A stretch of 64,000 nt of DNA from Opitutales bacterium (GCA_016463705.1 JAEMQU010000003.1:11198-75197), one strand, 5' to 3'; numbered from the stretch's first letter, positions 51,799 through 62,563 are shown. Notes: a model not told the origin generated them from the sequence alone. Numbers and translations: made by a program.

Positions 51799-53475
51799 AT
51801 GGCAGACGAAAAAGTAATTTTCACAATGACGGGTGTGACCAAGCATTTTGAGAAGAAACCAGTCTTTCGTGATATTTCACTTTCCTACTTTTGGGGAGCG
51901 AAGATTGGTGTGCTGGGTTTAAACGGCTCAGGTAAATCAACCTTACTAAAAATCATGGCCGGTGAGGATAAGGAATTTGACGGAGAAATTAATCGAGTGC
52001 CCGGATACACCGTCGGCTATCTCGCGCAAGAGCCACGCCTCGCGGAAGAAAAAACCGTCGCCGAAAATGTTAAAGAAGCCGTGCTGGAGATGAAAGGTTT
52101 ACTCGAAGAATACGATGATACTTTTGTTAAGGTGTCGGAAACCGATGATGCCCAGGAGCAGGAAAAAATTCTCGCCCGCCAAGCGGAGATTCAAGCAATC
52201 CTCGATACGCGCGGTGGCTGGGATCTCGACGCTCGAATTGAGATGGCGATGGAGGCCCTTCGCTGTCCCCCTGCCGAAGCCGTCGTCTCCAGTTTGTCGG
52301 GCGGTGAAAAGCGACGCGTCGCCCTGTGTCGTTTATTATTAATGGAACCTGATGTTTTGTTGCTCGATGAACCGACTAATCACCTCGATGCCGACACGGT
52401 TGCCTGGCTCGAGCGCCATTTAAAAAATTATAAAGGCACGGTGATTGCGATTACTCACGATCGATACTTTTTAGATAATGTGGCAGGCTGGATTTTGGAA
52501 TTGGATCGTGGACGTGGCGTACCGTGGAAGGGGAATTATTCATCCTGGCTTGAACAAAAACGTATTCGTCTCGCCACTGAAGAAAAAACATCGAGTGCTC
52601 GTCAGCGAACCATGGAGAGAGAAAGAGAGTGGGCGGGTTCATCACCCAAAGCCCGCGTGGCTAAAAACAAAGCACGCTTGCGATCTTACGAGCAGATGCT
52701 CACGCAAGACCAAGTGCAGATTGAAAAGAATGCCGAAATCTGGATTCCTCCTGGTCCGCGTTTAGGCGGAGCCGTCATTGATGCAAAGGGTTTAATGAAA
52801 TCCTACGGCGATCGAATTTTATTTGAAGATTTGAACTTCACTTTGCCCGCGGGTGGCATTGTTGGAATTATCGGACCCAATGGCGTGGGCAAAACAACCC
52901 TCTTTCGTTTAATCACCGGCCAAGAAAAACCGGACCGCGGTACCATTACGGTGGGCGATACGGTTAAGCTAGCCCTCGTCGACCAAACGCGCGACGCGTT
53001 GCCCGCTGATAAGCCTGTCTGGGAAGCTATTTCTGATGGACAAGAAATGGTACACCTCGGAAAAATTTTAGTTCCGGCTCGCGCTTACGCCGCTCGTTTT
53101 GGTTTTACCGGCGATGTTCAACAAAGAAAAGTCGGCTTAATGTCTGGTGGTGAACGTAATCGTATTCACCTAGCTCGCTTAATTAAATCGGGGGCGAATG
53201 TGATTTTACTGGATGAACCGACGAATGATTTAGACGTCAATACCATCCGAGCCCTCGAAGATGCCCTCGAAGGTTTCGCCGGATGTGTCGTGGTTATTTC
53301 GCACGATCGCTGGTTCCTGGATCGGGTGGCCACCCACATTTTAGCCTTTGAAGACGATGGAAAAGTCGTTTGGCACGAAGGCAATTACGGCGATTACTTA
53401 GAAGATCGTCGCCGCCGTTTGGGCGTAGATTCGGACACCCCGCGTCGCCCGAAATACCGTCGTCTTACCCGCTAG
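51799..53475 (+). CDS. ettA: Energy-dependent translational throttle protein EttA (ABC-F)
   Basis: Two ABC domains: LNGSGKSTLLK/LSGGEKRRVALCRLLL/LLLDEPTNHLD and GPNGVGKTTLFR/MSGGERNRIHLARL; EttA-type start IFTMTGVTKHF. Confidence 0.95.
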   Translation: MADEKVIFTMTGVTKHFEKKPVFRDISLSYFWGAKIGVLGLNGSGKSTLLKIMAGEDKEFDGEINRVPGYTVGYLAQEPRLAEEKTVAENVKEAVLEMKGLLEEYDDTFVKVSETDDAQEQEKILARQAEIQAILDTRGGWDLDARIEMAMEALRCPPAEAVVSSLSGGEKRRVALCRLLLMEPDVLLLDEPTNHLDADTVAWLERHLKNYKGTVIAITHDRYFLDNVAGWILELDRGRGVPWKGNYSSWLEQKRIRLATEEKTSSARQRTMEREREWAGSSPKARVAKNKARLRSYEQMLTQDQVQIEKNAEIWIPPGPRLGGAVIDAKGLMKSYGDRILFEDLNFTLPAGGIVGIIGPNGVGKTTLFRLITGQEKPDRGTITVGDTVKLALVDQTRDALPADKPVWEAISDGQEMVHLGKILVPARAYAARFGFTGDVQQRKVGLMSGGERNRIHLARLIKSGANVILLDEPTNDLDVNTIRALEDALEGFAGCVVVISHDRWFLDRVATHILAFEDDGKVVWHEGNYGDYLEDRRRRLGVDSDTPRRPKYRRLTR

Positions 53476-54940
53476 TGCGTTCAGATTTCGCTAGTCTTAA
53501 CTGCCAGTTTTCTACCTGCGAAAAGAGACTCACTAAATGTTCATCATTCATTCTCCAACTCCAGTTGCCTTGGGCGTGCCCTGGAGTATTGAATCGGCTT
53601 TCGCTATCTAACTCTAATAAATCTTGAGCAGGGATGATGGCACAAATGGCGTCAGAATCTAAGGCAATGGTAATGAGTGTCGAAAGGGGATTCGCGGAAT
53701 TTTCGATATAGGGATTTAAATGGGCGCGTTCGTTCTCGGAACAATTTTCTAACCATCCTTTGAGCGTATCATTATCATGGGTGCCGGTGTAAACCACGCG
53801 GTCGGTGGTAATGTTTTCAGGGTGATGAGGATTTCCTTCAATCTCACTAAAACCGAATTGAATGACCGACATACCAGGGAGTTTTGATTTTTGACGAAGA
53901 ATTTCAACCCCGGGCGATAGCAATCCAAGATCTTCTGCGACTAGTGGTAAATCGCCCAGTGCTTTGATAAAATCGATATCCGGCCCTGCACACCATTGTC
54001 CGCTGCGTGCATTTTTCGCCTGCGCTGGCACGCGCCAATAATCGTGTATCCCTCGAAAATGATCAATTCTTACGGCCTCAAATAAATTGAGATCGTGATG
54101 GACTCTAGTCCGCCACCATTGAAATCCATCAGCCGCATGACGTGCCCAATCGTAGAGTGGATTGCCCCAAAGTTGCCCATCCTCCGAAAAATAATCCGGC
54201 GGCACGCCCGCCACAAATGCTGGTTTTCCTTCCGCGTTTAACTGGAAGAGTTCGGGATGAGCCCACCGATCGCAGCCGTCATCTGAAACATAAATCGGCT
54301 CATCGCCGAATAATTTTACACCGTGCTTAGTGGCGTACTTTTTAAGTTCACTCCACTGCTCCGAGAAAATAAATTGGAGCACGGCGGCGCCTTGCGCTAA
54401 CGACGAATCAATCTCCTTAATTTTCCAGTGCTCGGGACTGGTAAAAAGATTTTGTTCGCGGAGTGCTGAAAAATTACACCAATCAGCTAACCAGTGATGC
54501 TCCCGCTGACAGAATGAAATGAATACGTGATTATTTTGATAAAGTTTTACTCCGCGCTCTGCCGCCAGTGCGAGTAACGGACGTAGTTGTTCCCAGAGTC
54601 TGCCATAGTTGACCTTAGTTTCATCTCCGCGTTGCAGAGTTTTAACTTCTAAGTCGGTCAGTAGTCCTCTTTTTCTTAAATCCGTTAAGTCTAATAAATA
54701 AGGGTTTCCGGCGAATACCGAGAGGGCTTGATAGGGCGAATCGCCATACCCCGTGGGGCCCAGTGGACAAATCTGCCACCAGGTAAAGCCCGCCTGCGAC
54801 AGAAAATCGATAAAGTGTCTCGCTTCTGCACCCAAGGAGCCGACGGGTCCTGAGCCGGGTAGGGCGGTGAGATGAAGAAGCACACCAGCTGCTCGCTCCG
54901 GAAAAGCACGGCAGCGATAGGCTGAAGAGTCTTCCGTCAT
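53465..54940 (-). CDS. malQ: 4-alpha-glucanotransferase
   Basis: GSGPVGSLGAEARHFIDFLSQAGFTWWQICPLGPTGYGDSPYQALSVFAGNPYLLDL; VRIDHFRG; YTGTHDNDTLKGW. Confidence 0.96.
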   Translation of the reverse strand: MTEDSSAYRCRAFPERAAGVLLHLTALPGSGPVGSLGAEARHFIDFLSQAGFTWWQICPLGPTGYGDSPYQALSVFAGNPYLLDLTDLRKRGLLTDLEVKTLQRGDETKVNYGRLWEQLRPLLALAAERGVKLYQNNHVFISFCQREHHWLADWCNFSALREQNLFTSPEHWKIKEIDSSLAQGAAVLQFIFSEQWSELKKYATKHGVKLFGDEPIYVSDDGCDRWAHPELFQLNAEGKPAFVAGVPPDYFSEDGQLWGNPLYDWARHAADGFQWWRTRVHHDLNLFEAVRIDHFRGIHDYWRVPAQAKNARSGQWCAGPDIDFIKALGDLPLVAEDLGLLSPGVEILRQKSKLPGMSVIQFGFSEIEGNPHHPENITTDRVVYTGTHDNDTLKGWLENCSENERAHLNPYIENSANPLSTLITIALDSDAICAIIPAQDLLELDSESRFNTPGHAQGNWSWRMNDEHLVSLFSQVENWQLRLAKSERTSG

Positions 54941-56052
54941 TTTACCTCAACGTGATTTTTAGCCCGTAGTTCTTTTAGCCATTCATCGACCGCCACCTTC
55001 ATTGCTTCGGCCCGAACCCGATTTTCAATCGTATCACGAACTAACGCATCATCTAAAGTGTCAGGGCCTGCTGGTTTATAGCCTTCACGTTTTAAAATGA
55101 ACCAAACGGATTTTCCACCTGGTAAATCAAACTGTAAACAGCCGGAAATTTCACCGTCTTTCAGTTTCTTTAATTCCGTGACGACGCGTTCATTTAATTC
55201 GTCGAGCGATTTCCAGCCTACGTTTCCGCCTTTGCTCGCATAGTCGTCTTCGCTCACTAATTCCGCAATCTCGGTGAAGGTACTCGGGGCCGCTTTGGTG
55301 CGTGCGCTGATTTTATACTGGGCCAAAGTTGGCCCGATTTTGCTGGGGTCACTCAACGCCACCGCCCAAGCCTCGGCGCGATTTTTCGCTTCGGTTGCAC
55401 TTTCGGCCGCCCCTTGATTGATTGTGATTTGGCGAAAATTAATAACTTCTTTATGAGTAAACTCCGCTTGGTGTTTATTGAAATATTCTAAAATGCTCCC
55501 AGGTCCCACGTTCATTGCACTGCGACGAATCTGCCCAATCATGTATTCAAAAGTGATGCGGTCTTCGATTTGCTTGCGGTAACTTAAGGGGGTGAGGCCC
55601 TGCGTGCGTAATGCGGCCACGAATCGATTGCGATCGCCCCCGAAGTCTCGGCGGACGGTGTCTTCGATGTCTGCATCGACATAGCTCGCGGGAATTTTCC
55701 CCATATTATTTTTGAAATCAGCAATCACTAACTGACGATCAGCAATCTGGTTTAAGATTTCGTCAGCGAGATCATCAATCGCCTTATTGAAATCATTATC
55801 ATTTCCAGTCTTGCTTCTAATTTCTTTGAGGAACGGGGTGATTTGTTGGCGAATTTCTGAAAGGGTTACGGGCTGTCCGTCCGCACTCGCCGCAATTCTT
55901 TCCGTGTTCATTTCGGTCCAACGCTGGGCGGCAATTTCTTCTAAGCTTTTTTCTTTAACCGGAGGAGTCGGTGCCGCGGCAGGACTATTTTCGGCAGCGC
56001 CAAGGTTTACCCAAAAAACTGAGAGCAGAAAAAAGAGTGGTGAAATTTTCAT
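54937..56052 (-). CDS. SurA/PpiC-like periplasmic peptidyl-prolyl isomerase
   Basis: Signal peptide; SurA-N-like region; rotamase-like GGNVGWKSLDELNERVVTELKKLKDGEISG. Confidence 0.88.
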   Translation of the reverse strand: MKISPLFFLLSVFWVNLGAAENSPAAAPTPPVKEKSLEEIAAQRWTEMNTERIAASADGQPVTLSEIRQQITPFLKEIRSKTGNDNDFNKAIDDLADEILNQIADRQLVIADFKNNMGKIPASYVDADIEDTVRRDFGGDRNRFVAALRTQGLTPLSYRKQIEDRITFEYMIGQIRRSAMNVGPGSILEYFNKHQAEFTHKEVINFRQITINQGAAESATEAKNRAEAWAVALSDPSKIGPTLAQYKISARTKAAPSTFTEIAELVSEDDYASKGGNVGWKSLDELNERVVTELKKLKDGEISGCLQFDLPGGKSVWFILKREGYKPAGPDTLDDALVRDTIENRVRAEAMKVAVDEWLKELRAKNHVEVK

Positions 56053-59000
56053 GAACTAGGAGGTGAGGAGAGTCGCGAGAGGAAACTGCGAATTTCTGTG
56101 AGTTTCCGTAGGGGCTCCCTTGCGGTCAAGCGGGGAAAGCGATTTCCAATTAAGATCAGTTCGCTTTTTCCGCCCAGAACCACTTGTTTGCAACGCAGAG
56201 TAGCGTCTTCCGTCGTAATCGACGTCACCCCTTTGATTTCGGCTAAGCAACGGATCTCGGTAATCTTAAGCAAGGCATCTGCCTCCGGGGGCAGACGCCC
56301 ATAACGATCAAGGAGCTGCGCTCGGATCTCTTTTAATTCATCGAGATGATTGGCGAGGGCAATTTTCCGAAAGGCTTCAATTCTCAGGCGCGTCTCGGGT
56401 ATCCATGCCCCAGGCAGAGTCGCCGTGAGAATGCCACTCTCGTCCGAGTTTCCGTAGTTCTCGTTCTGAATGACATCAGCATGAGAAATAAAATCACAAT
56501 TAATTTCACAGCGCTCCGCCCAGCCAACTTTCTCGCCCTTAATTTTAGCGACACTCCGGCGGAGCAATTGACAATAGAGTTCAAAGCCGACCAGGGCGAT
56601 GTGTCCGCTTTGTTCAGCCCCTAAAATATTTCCGGCACCGCGTAACTCCAGGTCGCGCATGGCAATTCGAAAGCCCGCTCCGAGTTGATTGTATTGGCGG
56701 ATGGCCGAAAGTCGGCGTCGGGCACTTTCCACTAATTCGGAATGTCGGTGTAAAAACAAATAAGCATAAGCTTGTCGATTGAATCGACCAATCCGCCCGC
56801 GCAGTTGATAAAGTTGAGCTAGCCCAAAGCGATCAGCCCCTTCGATGATGAGCGTGTTGCAGTTAGGAATATCTAATCCGGTTTCAATAATGGTGGTGCA
56901 AACGAGGACATCGAATTCACCGGCGACGAAGGCCGCCATGGTTTCCTCCAGTTGCCCGGCGCCCATTTGGCCGTGCCCGACAATGATTCTCGCTTTTGGA
57001 ATCAACGCTTTTAGTCGCTCGGCTACTGCCTGAATGGTCTCTACTCGATTATGGAGATAGAAGACCTGTCCGCCTCGACTGAGCTCCGCCTGGACGGCAT
57101 CGCGGATGGTTTTTTCATCGTAACTTTTTACGAGAGTTCGAATCGGTAAACGTTCACGCGGAGGTGTTTCAATGACGCTCAAATCTCGCGCTCCGAGCAG
57201 CGCTAAATAAAGGGTTCGCGGAATCGGAGTCGCACTCATGGCGAGCACATCGACTTCGGTGCGCAGTCTTTTCAGTTTTTCTTTATGAACAACCCCGAAG
57301 CGATGCTCTTCATCAATAATCACCAATCCTAATTTCGAAAAATTTGTGCCATCAGAGAGAAGGGCGTGAGTACCAACGACGATATCGACCAGCCCTAAAC
57401 TCGCCCGCTCGCGAACCTGAGCTTTTTGTTTAGCAGTTCTAAATCCACTGAGAAGTTCGACGCTCACTGGCCAACGACTCAAACGTTCACGAAATGTTTC
57501 GTAGTGTTGTTGTGCTAATACGGTAGTCGGTGCGAGGATGGCTACTTGTCGTCCACCCACCACGCATTTAAAGGTGGCACGCAAGGCGACTTCAGTTTTT
57601 CCAAAGCCCACATCCCCACTGATTAATCGATCCATCGGGGTGGATCTCTCCATGTCGGCCTTAGTTTCCTTAATGGCTTTAGACTGATCAGGCGTTTCTT
57701 GGTGGGGGAAAGAACGTTCAAATTCACCCATCCAAGAATTCTCATCATCCCGCGGGTGAACAATGCCTGGCTTAGTTGACCGTTCCGCTTGGAGGGCTAA
57801 AAGTTGTGCGGCTAAATCTGCGGTAGCTTTTTCTACTGCTTTGCGGGAACGTTCCCAACTGCCGCCACCTAATTTCGAAAGTTTGGGTGCGGCATTACCC
57901 ATGCCTACATAGCGCGAGATTAAATGCGACTCACGGAGCGGAAGGTGGAGTTGCGCTTTGTTTGCAAATTCCAGCGAAATATAATCTTCAATGCGTCCCC
58001 GATTTTCGAAAGGTTTAATTCCACGAAATAAACAAATACCTTGAGTCGCGTGAACGAGGGCATCGCCGTTGACGATTTCACCAAAATCTAAAGCTCGACC
58101 GACTGCTGCTTGAATGGCGGTTCGTCTTCGTGGAAGACTAGCGAGTGGGCGTTTTTTTCGACCGAAGAGTTCTCGTTCAGTTAATAAAACCAATCCTTTA
58201 CTCAAGACTCCAGCGAGCGAGCCAGACTTGATGATAACTCCTCCGCTGAAACGCGCGGATAAAATTTGTGGTTTAAATTTAGGTAAGTCTAAAGATTTTA
58301 CATCGGCTTCAATACGTTCGGTGGAGCCCTGAGTGTCTCCGCTTAAAAGACAAATCTGACCTTCGCGTGTTAGGCTACTCACCTGCTTTAATAACTCGCT
58401 CCGTGTTTGAGTGGAATCTTGTGACTTACCAATGAAAAGTGATTCAGCCGGTGCACATTCGATATTATGAGCTTCCCAGCCCGATTCAACTTCATCGGTT
58501 TCTTCTAACGCTAAGAGCGTGGGTGAACTCTCAACTAATGGTGCGCAGATGAGGTCAGAAAAAACCTGATTGATTCCGATGACTAAACTTTGAGCAGGCA
58601 GGTGGGTAAAAAACGGCGAGTCGAATGGTGTGGAACTATCCTCGCGCGGTGCACAAATCACGACGCTGTTAATCTCGCCCTCGCTTTTCTGAGTCGACGG
58701 ATCGAAGGGGCGGAGTGATTCCACGGTGTCACCAAATAAATCAATCCGCACAGGCATTTGTCCGTTGATCGGGTAGACATCGAGAATGCCGCCACGCAGG
58801 GCGTATTCGCCAGGCTGCTCACAAAGCGATTCGTGGGCGTAACCAAAATGGACTGAAAGTTTTTCGGCAACATCGCGAAGTGAAATGCGCTCACCCTTTC
58901 GAATAATTAATTCCTTTTTATCGGATTCAGCGGCCGATGGTGCTAACCGTGTGATAGCTCCTGGCGTACACGCAATGAATAGAGGATTTTCGGGAGTATG

Positions 59001-59276
59001 ATTTCCGTGACGAATGGCGGTCAGGACGCCTAACAAATCGCAATCGGCTTCAAATACCGGAACTACGGCATCCGACTCCGTTAATGTCTTAGCGGTTGCT
59101 TTTATGCCTTTTAGAATTTGCAGCAGTTGGGTAGTTTCTTCGACTAAGGTTTCCGCCGCGCCTAAATTAGAAGCGAGAAATACCACGACAGAGTGATTGG
59201 CACATTCAGAAAAGGCACAAGCCGGCCAAGCGTACGAAGGTACGCCAGTAAAGGCTCGGCGTGATGCCACTTTCAT
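56049..59276 (-). CDS. mfd: Transcription-repair coupling factor
   Basis: UvrB-like N-term (YALRGGILDVYPINGQMPVRIDLFGDTVESLRPFD), CarD-like RID, helicase motifs GDVGFGKTEVALRA, DEEHRFGV, QLRGRIGR. Confidence 0.96.
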   Translation of the reverse strand: MKVASRRAFTGVPSYAWPACAFSECANHSVVVFLASNLGAAETLVEETTQLLQILKGIKATAKTLTESDAVVPVFEADCDLLGVLTAIRHGNHTPENPLFIACTPGAITRLAPSAAESDKKELIIRKGERISLRDVAEKLSVHFGYAHESLCEQPGEYALRGGILDVYPINGQMPVRIDLFGDTVESLRPFDPSTQKSEGEINSVVICAPREDSSTPFDSPFFTHLPAQSLVIGINQVFSDLICAPLVESSPTLLALEETDEVESGWEAHNIECAPAESLFIGKSQDSTQTRSELLKQVSSLTREGQICLLSGDTQGSTERIEADVKSLDLPKFKPQILSARFSGGVIIKSGSLAGVLSKGLVLLTERELFGRKKRPLASLPRRRTAIQAAVGRALDFGEIVNGDALVHATQGICLFRGIKPFENRGRIEDYISLEFANKAQLHLPLRESHLISRYVGMGNAAPKLSKLGGGSWERSRKAVEKATADLAAQLLALQAERSTKPGIVHPRDDENSWMGEFERSFPHQETPDQSKAIKETKADMERSTPMDRLISGDVGFGKTEVALRATFKCVVGGRQVAILAPTTVLAQQHYETFRERLSRWPVSVELLSGFRTAKQKAQVRERASLGLVDIVVGTHALLSDGTNFSKLGLVIIDEEHRFGVVHKEKLKRLRTEVDVLAMSATPIPRTLYLALLGARDLSVIETPPRERLPIRTLVKSYDEKTIRDAVQAELSRGGQVFYLHNRVETIQAVAERLKALIPKARIIVGHGQMGAGQLEETMAAFVAGEFDVLVCTTIIETGLDIPNCNTLIIEGADRFGLAQLYQLRGRIGRFNRQAYAYLFLHRHSELVESARRRLSAIRQYNQLGAGFRIAMRDLELRGAGNILGAEQSGHIALVGFELYCQLLRRSVAKIKGEKVGWAERCEINCDFISHADVIQNENYGNSDESGILTATLPGAWIPETRLRIEAFRKIALANHLDELKEIRAQLLDRYGRLPPEADALLKITEIRCLAEIKGVTSITTEDATLRCKQVVLGGKSELILIGNRFPRLTAREPLRKLTEIRSFLSRLSSPPSS

Positions 59277-59328
59277 GGTTCTATCCAGAGTGACCGCGAA
59301 GGTAGGTCAAACCGAACTGCTGATTGTT

Positions 59329-60105
59329 TTACTTTAAGTTAAAACGAGCGATGAATTCCTTCGCCAACGCTGCGTAAGCGACTGCTCCCGGTGAATGGGC
59401 GTCGTACTGGAAAATTGTTTTACCGTGGCTGGGACACTCGGAGAGTCGAATCGTCCGAGGAATCATCGTCTTTAAAAGTAATTCAGGGAAATGGGTTTTA
59501 ACTTCTTCGACCACTTGGCGTGAAAGATTGGTGCGCACATCATACATCGTGAGCAAAATTCCGCCCACCGTGAGTTTGGAGGTCGCATCGGCTTGTTTGA
59601 GTTGATCGACCACGCCGAGAATTTGCCCGAGACCTTCCATCGCTAAATATTCTGTTTGGAGGGCAACAAGAAGATGATCCGATGCGCGCAGTGCATTCAT
59701 CGAGAGCATTCCCAAGGCGGGTGGGCAATCGATGATGATGAGTTCGTATTTTTTGGAATCGATAATCGGCTGCAGGGCGCTGGAGAGTCGTGATAAATAA
59801 TTTTCCGACTGAGCCAGCTCCGACTCGATGGCTGCTAAATCCACTTCCGAAGGAATTAAATCTAAATTCTCGGTCGAGGTATTAACAATCATGTCTTCCG
59901 CTTTGGCTTCGCCGTGCAGCACTTTGTAAAGAGAGCGACCTTCGACTTTTTCAATACCGAGGGCACTCGTCGCATTGGCTTGAGCATCAAGATCGATGAG
60001 CAGGGTGGAGATGCCTTTTTTGGCGAGACCGGCAGCAAGATTAACCGCGGTCGTGGTTTTGCCGACGCCGCCTTTTTGATTCGCGATGGAGAAAATTTTA
60101 GTCAC
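59329..60105 (-). CDS. parA: ParA/Soj family ATPase (GTG start)
   Basis: IANQKGGVGKTTTAVNLAAGLA deviant Walker A; LIIIDCPPALGMLSMNAL. Confidence 0.93.
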   Translation of the reverse strand: MTKIFSIANQKGGVGKTTTAVNLAAGLAKKGISTLLIDLDAQANATSALGIEKVEGRSLYKVLHGEAKAEDMIVNTSTENLDLIPSEVDLAAIESELAQSENYLSRLSSALQPIIDSKKYELIIIDCPPALGMLSMNALRASDHLLVALQTEYLAMEGLGQILGVVDQLKQADATSKLTVGGILLTMYDVRTNLSRQVVEEVKTHFPELLLKTMIPRTIRLSECPSHGKTIFQYDAHSPGAVAYAALAKEFIARFNLK

Positions 60106-61308
60106 TTAGGCATCCTCAATGGGGCGTTCGACTTCGGTGGGAGCATCGTAATCAACTCCGGTGAGTCCGAAGCCAAAGTTTTTGAGAAAGTCAGATTGGT
60201 AGCCAGCAAAGTCGCCGTATTGATCAAAGGTTTCGGTGGTAACCTTGGGCCAAATATCAAACACCGCTTTTTGAATCTCGGGCAGCATTTCCAAGTCATC
60301 AATACGCACGCGCCCTTTTTCATCAAAGTTCAAACACTCACCGTTATACATTTGTTTTTCGTAGAGACGCTGAATTTGTTCAATGCAGCCTTCGTGATTT
60401 CCCTTCGCCTTCATAATTTTGAAAAGCAGCGAAACATAAAGAGGAACGACGGGAATAGCGGAACTCGCTTGAGTGACTACGGCTTTGTTGACCGAAACAA
60501 AGGCCCGACCGCGATGGAGCTTCATCAAGTTATCAATTTTTTCGCTGGCACGTTCGAGGTCTTCTTTGGCTTTGCCAATGGTTCCGTCTTTGTAAATCGG
60601 CCAAGTGACTTGTGGTCCAATATAAGAGTAGGCCACGGATTGGCAGCCCTCCGCAATCACGCCAGCTTGGTCGAGTTGATTCATCCAGATTTCCCAGTCT
60701 TCTCCGCCCATGACTTTAACGGTATTTAAAATTTCTTCCGCGTTAGCGGTTTCGAGTGTGACATCGTTGACCACTTTGCGGTCGGTATCTAAATTTTTGG
60801 CGTGGAAGGGCGCGCCCGTTGGTTTGAGTGTGGATTTGTAAGTCACGCCATCAGGGGCCGTGCGACGAGGTGAAGCTAAAGAATAAATCACCAAATCGAT
60901 TTTCCCATTCGGCATTTTCTTTTTAATCGTCTCGATGACCTGATTTTTTATTTCCGCCGAAAACGCATCACCATTAATCGAGAATGCTTTGAGTCCGGCC
61001 TTCTTCGCTTCGGCATGAAATCCTGCGGTGTTATACCAACCAGGGCTGCCAGGTTTATCACCTTCGCCATTACGTTCAAAAAATACTCCGAGGGTGGCGG
61101 CGCCTGAACCGAAAGCGGCCGCGACACGTGAAGATAAGCCGTAGCCAGTCGAAGAGCCGATCACGAGGACTGACTTGGGTCCGCCTTGGAGTGGCTTCCG
61201 TGATTTTACGTAGTTGATTTGCTCACGCACATGGGCAGCACAGCCTTCGGGGTGTGAGGTGATGCAAATAAATCCACGGACACGGGGCTTGAGGACTTGC
61301 TGGGACAT
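60106..61308 (-). CDS. fabV: Trans-2-enoyl-CoA/enoyl-ACP reductase FabV (start at MSQQVLKPRVRGF)
   Basis: KPRVRGFICITSHPEGCAAHVREQI; VLVIGSSTGYGLSSRVAAAFGSGAATLGVFFE; YSYIGP. Confidence 0.96.
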   Translation of the reverse strand: MSQQVLKPRVRGFICITSHPEGCAAHVREQINYVKSRKPLQGGPKSVLVIGSSTGYGLSSRVAAAFGSGAATLGVFFERNGEGDKPGSPGWYNTAGFHAEAKKAGLKAFSINGDAFSAEIKNQVIETIKKKMPNGKIDLVIYSLASPRRTAPDGVTYKSTLKPTGAPFHAKNLDTDRKVVNDVTLETANAEEILNTVKVMGGEDWEIWMNQLDQAGVIAEGCQSVAYSYIGPQVTWPIYKDGTIGKAKEDLERASEKIDNLMKLHRGRAFVSVNKAVVTQASSAIPVVPLYVSLLFKIMKAKGNHEGCIEQIQRLYEKQMYNGECLNFDEKGRVRIDDLEMLPEIQKAVFDIWPKVTTETFDQYGDFAGYQSDFLKNFGFGLTGVDYDAPTEVERPIEDA

Positions 61309-61393
61309 GCGGAGAGGATTGAACCGTCGGGGCTTAACTTCAACCCGATTTTCTTCCACTTGCTCCGGTGGCAAACTTAGGGTTGGATGGGCC

Positions 61394-62563
61394 ATGTTCA
61401 GTTCCCGACTCTCTTTTGCAGATGATTCAAACGCCTTAAGCAAGGCGCGGGAACGTCGCCGAACCGCTGGTTTGCCGACACTCGATTTGGCCGATGCAAA
61501 TCCTGCTAAGGCAGGATTTGGTTGGTCCGTCTTAGAATTAGGCACCTTGCTTCGTCGCGATGGAATCCAGCGACAAGATCCCGATGCGCGTGGGCTGACG
61601 GTCGCTCGCACGGCTATTGCAGATTATTATCTCGCCCGCGGAACACGCCTCACTCCCGATCGCATATTTTTATCTGCCAGTACCAGTGAAGGTTATAGTT
61701 GGTTATTTAAATTATTATGTAATCCAGGCGATGAAATTTTAGTACCCGAACCCGCCTATCCATTATTAGAAGTGATTGCCTCATTGGAGGGCGTTACGCT
61801 AAGGCCCTATCGATTAGTACAACTCGCCGGTGAGTGGGTGATTGATTTGGCGAGTCTGACGGCGAGCCGACAAACACGGGCGATTGTTTGTATCAATCCC
61901 TCTAATCCCACCGGGGCTTTTGTGAGTCGACGCGATCGTGATATTCTTCGCAACTTCGCTTTGAAAAATAGTTTAGCCGTTATTTGTGACGAAGTATTTT
62001 TAGATTATCCTGCCGAAGGCGTGAGTTCGCCAGGCACCTGGGCGGGAGAAACTCAAGTGGCTCTTTATGTGTTAAGTGGACTTTCAAAAGTTGCCGTCGC
62101 TCCTCAATTAAAAGTAGGTTGGATTATTGTCTCGGGACCGACTGATACCGTACAAGAATCTTGTCGTCGCCTCGAACACATCGCCGATGCTTTTCTTTCC
62201 GTGAATACTCCTGCGCAATTAGCTCTGCCGGATTTACTTCGTCGAGCCGAACCCATTCGTGCAGCCATCCGAACACGCGTGAGTGAGAACCAACAAATGC
62301 TAAAAGACTGGGTCGTCACATCGGGCCATGCGTGCACTGTTTTACCTCGTCCGGCGGGATGGATGGCTATTCTCGGTTTGCCTCCTGGGGTGTCGGAAGA
62401 ACGCCTATTACTTAATGCTTTAGATGAAGGAGTCTGGGCTCACCCGGGTTATTTTTATGGTCTGTCCCCTAATTCACCCTCGGTAATTCTGAGTCTTTTG
62501 CCCAAATCTAGTGAGTTTTCTGAAGGTTTAAGTGGTTTAGATCGTGCTTTGCGACGGACTTAA
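61394..62563 (+). CDS. Class I/II PLP-dependent aminotransferase (start at MFSSRLSF)
   Basis: INPSNPTGAFVS; ICDEVFLDYP; LSGLSKVAVAPQLKVGWI Lys motif. Confidence 0.93.
   Translation: MFSSRLSFADDSNALSKARERRRTAGLPTLDLADANPAKAGFGWSVLELGTLLRRDGIQRQDPDARGLTVARTAIADYYLARGTRLTPDRIFLSASTSEGYSWLFKLLCNPGDEILVPEPAYPLLEVIASLEGVTLRPYRLVQLAGEWVIDLASLTASRQTRAIVCINPSNPTGAFVSRRDRDILRNFALKNSLAVICDEVFLDYPAEGVSSPGTWAGETQVALYVLSGLSKVAVAPQLKVGWIIVSGPTDTVQESCRRLEHIADAFLSVNTPAQLALPDLLRRAEPIRAAIRTRVSENQQMLKDWVVTSGHACTVLPRPAGWMAILGLPPGVSEERLLLNALDEGVWAHPGYFYGLSPNSPSVILSLLPKSSEFSEGLSGLDRALRRT

Noticed and set aside
59914-60729. 271-aa plus-strand ORF
   Set aside because: Antisense to parA/fabV, which have clear family motifs; mirror ORF from codon bias
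61309-61611. N-terminal extension of the FabV ORF
   Set aside because: Overlaps the divergent aminotransferase start and lacks FabV similarity; true start is MSQQVLKPRVRGF at 61308
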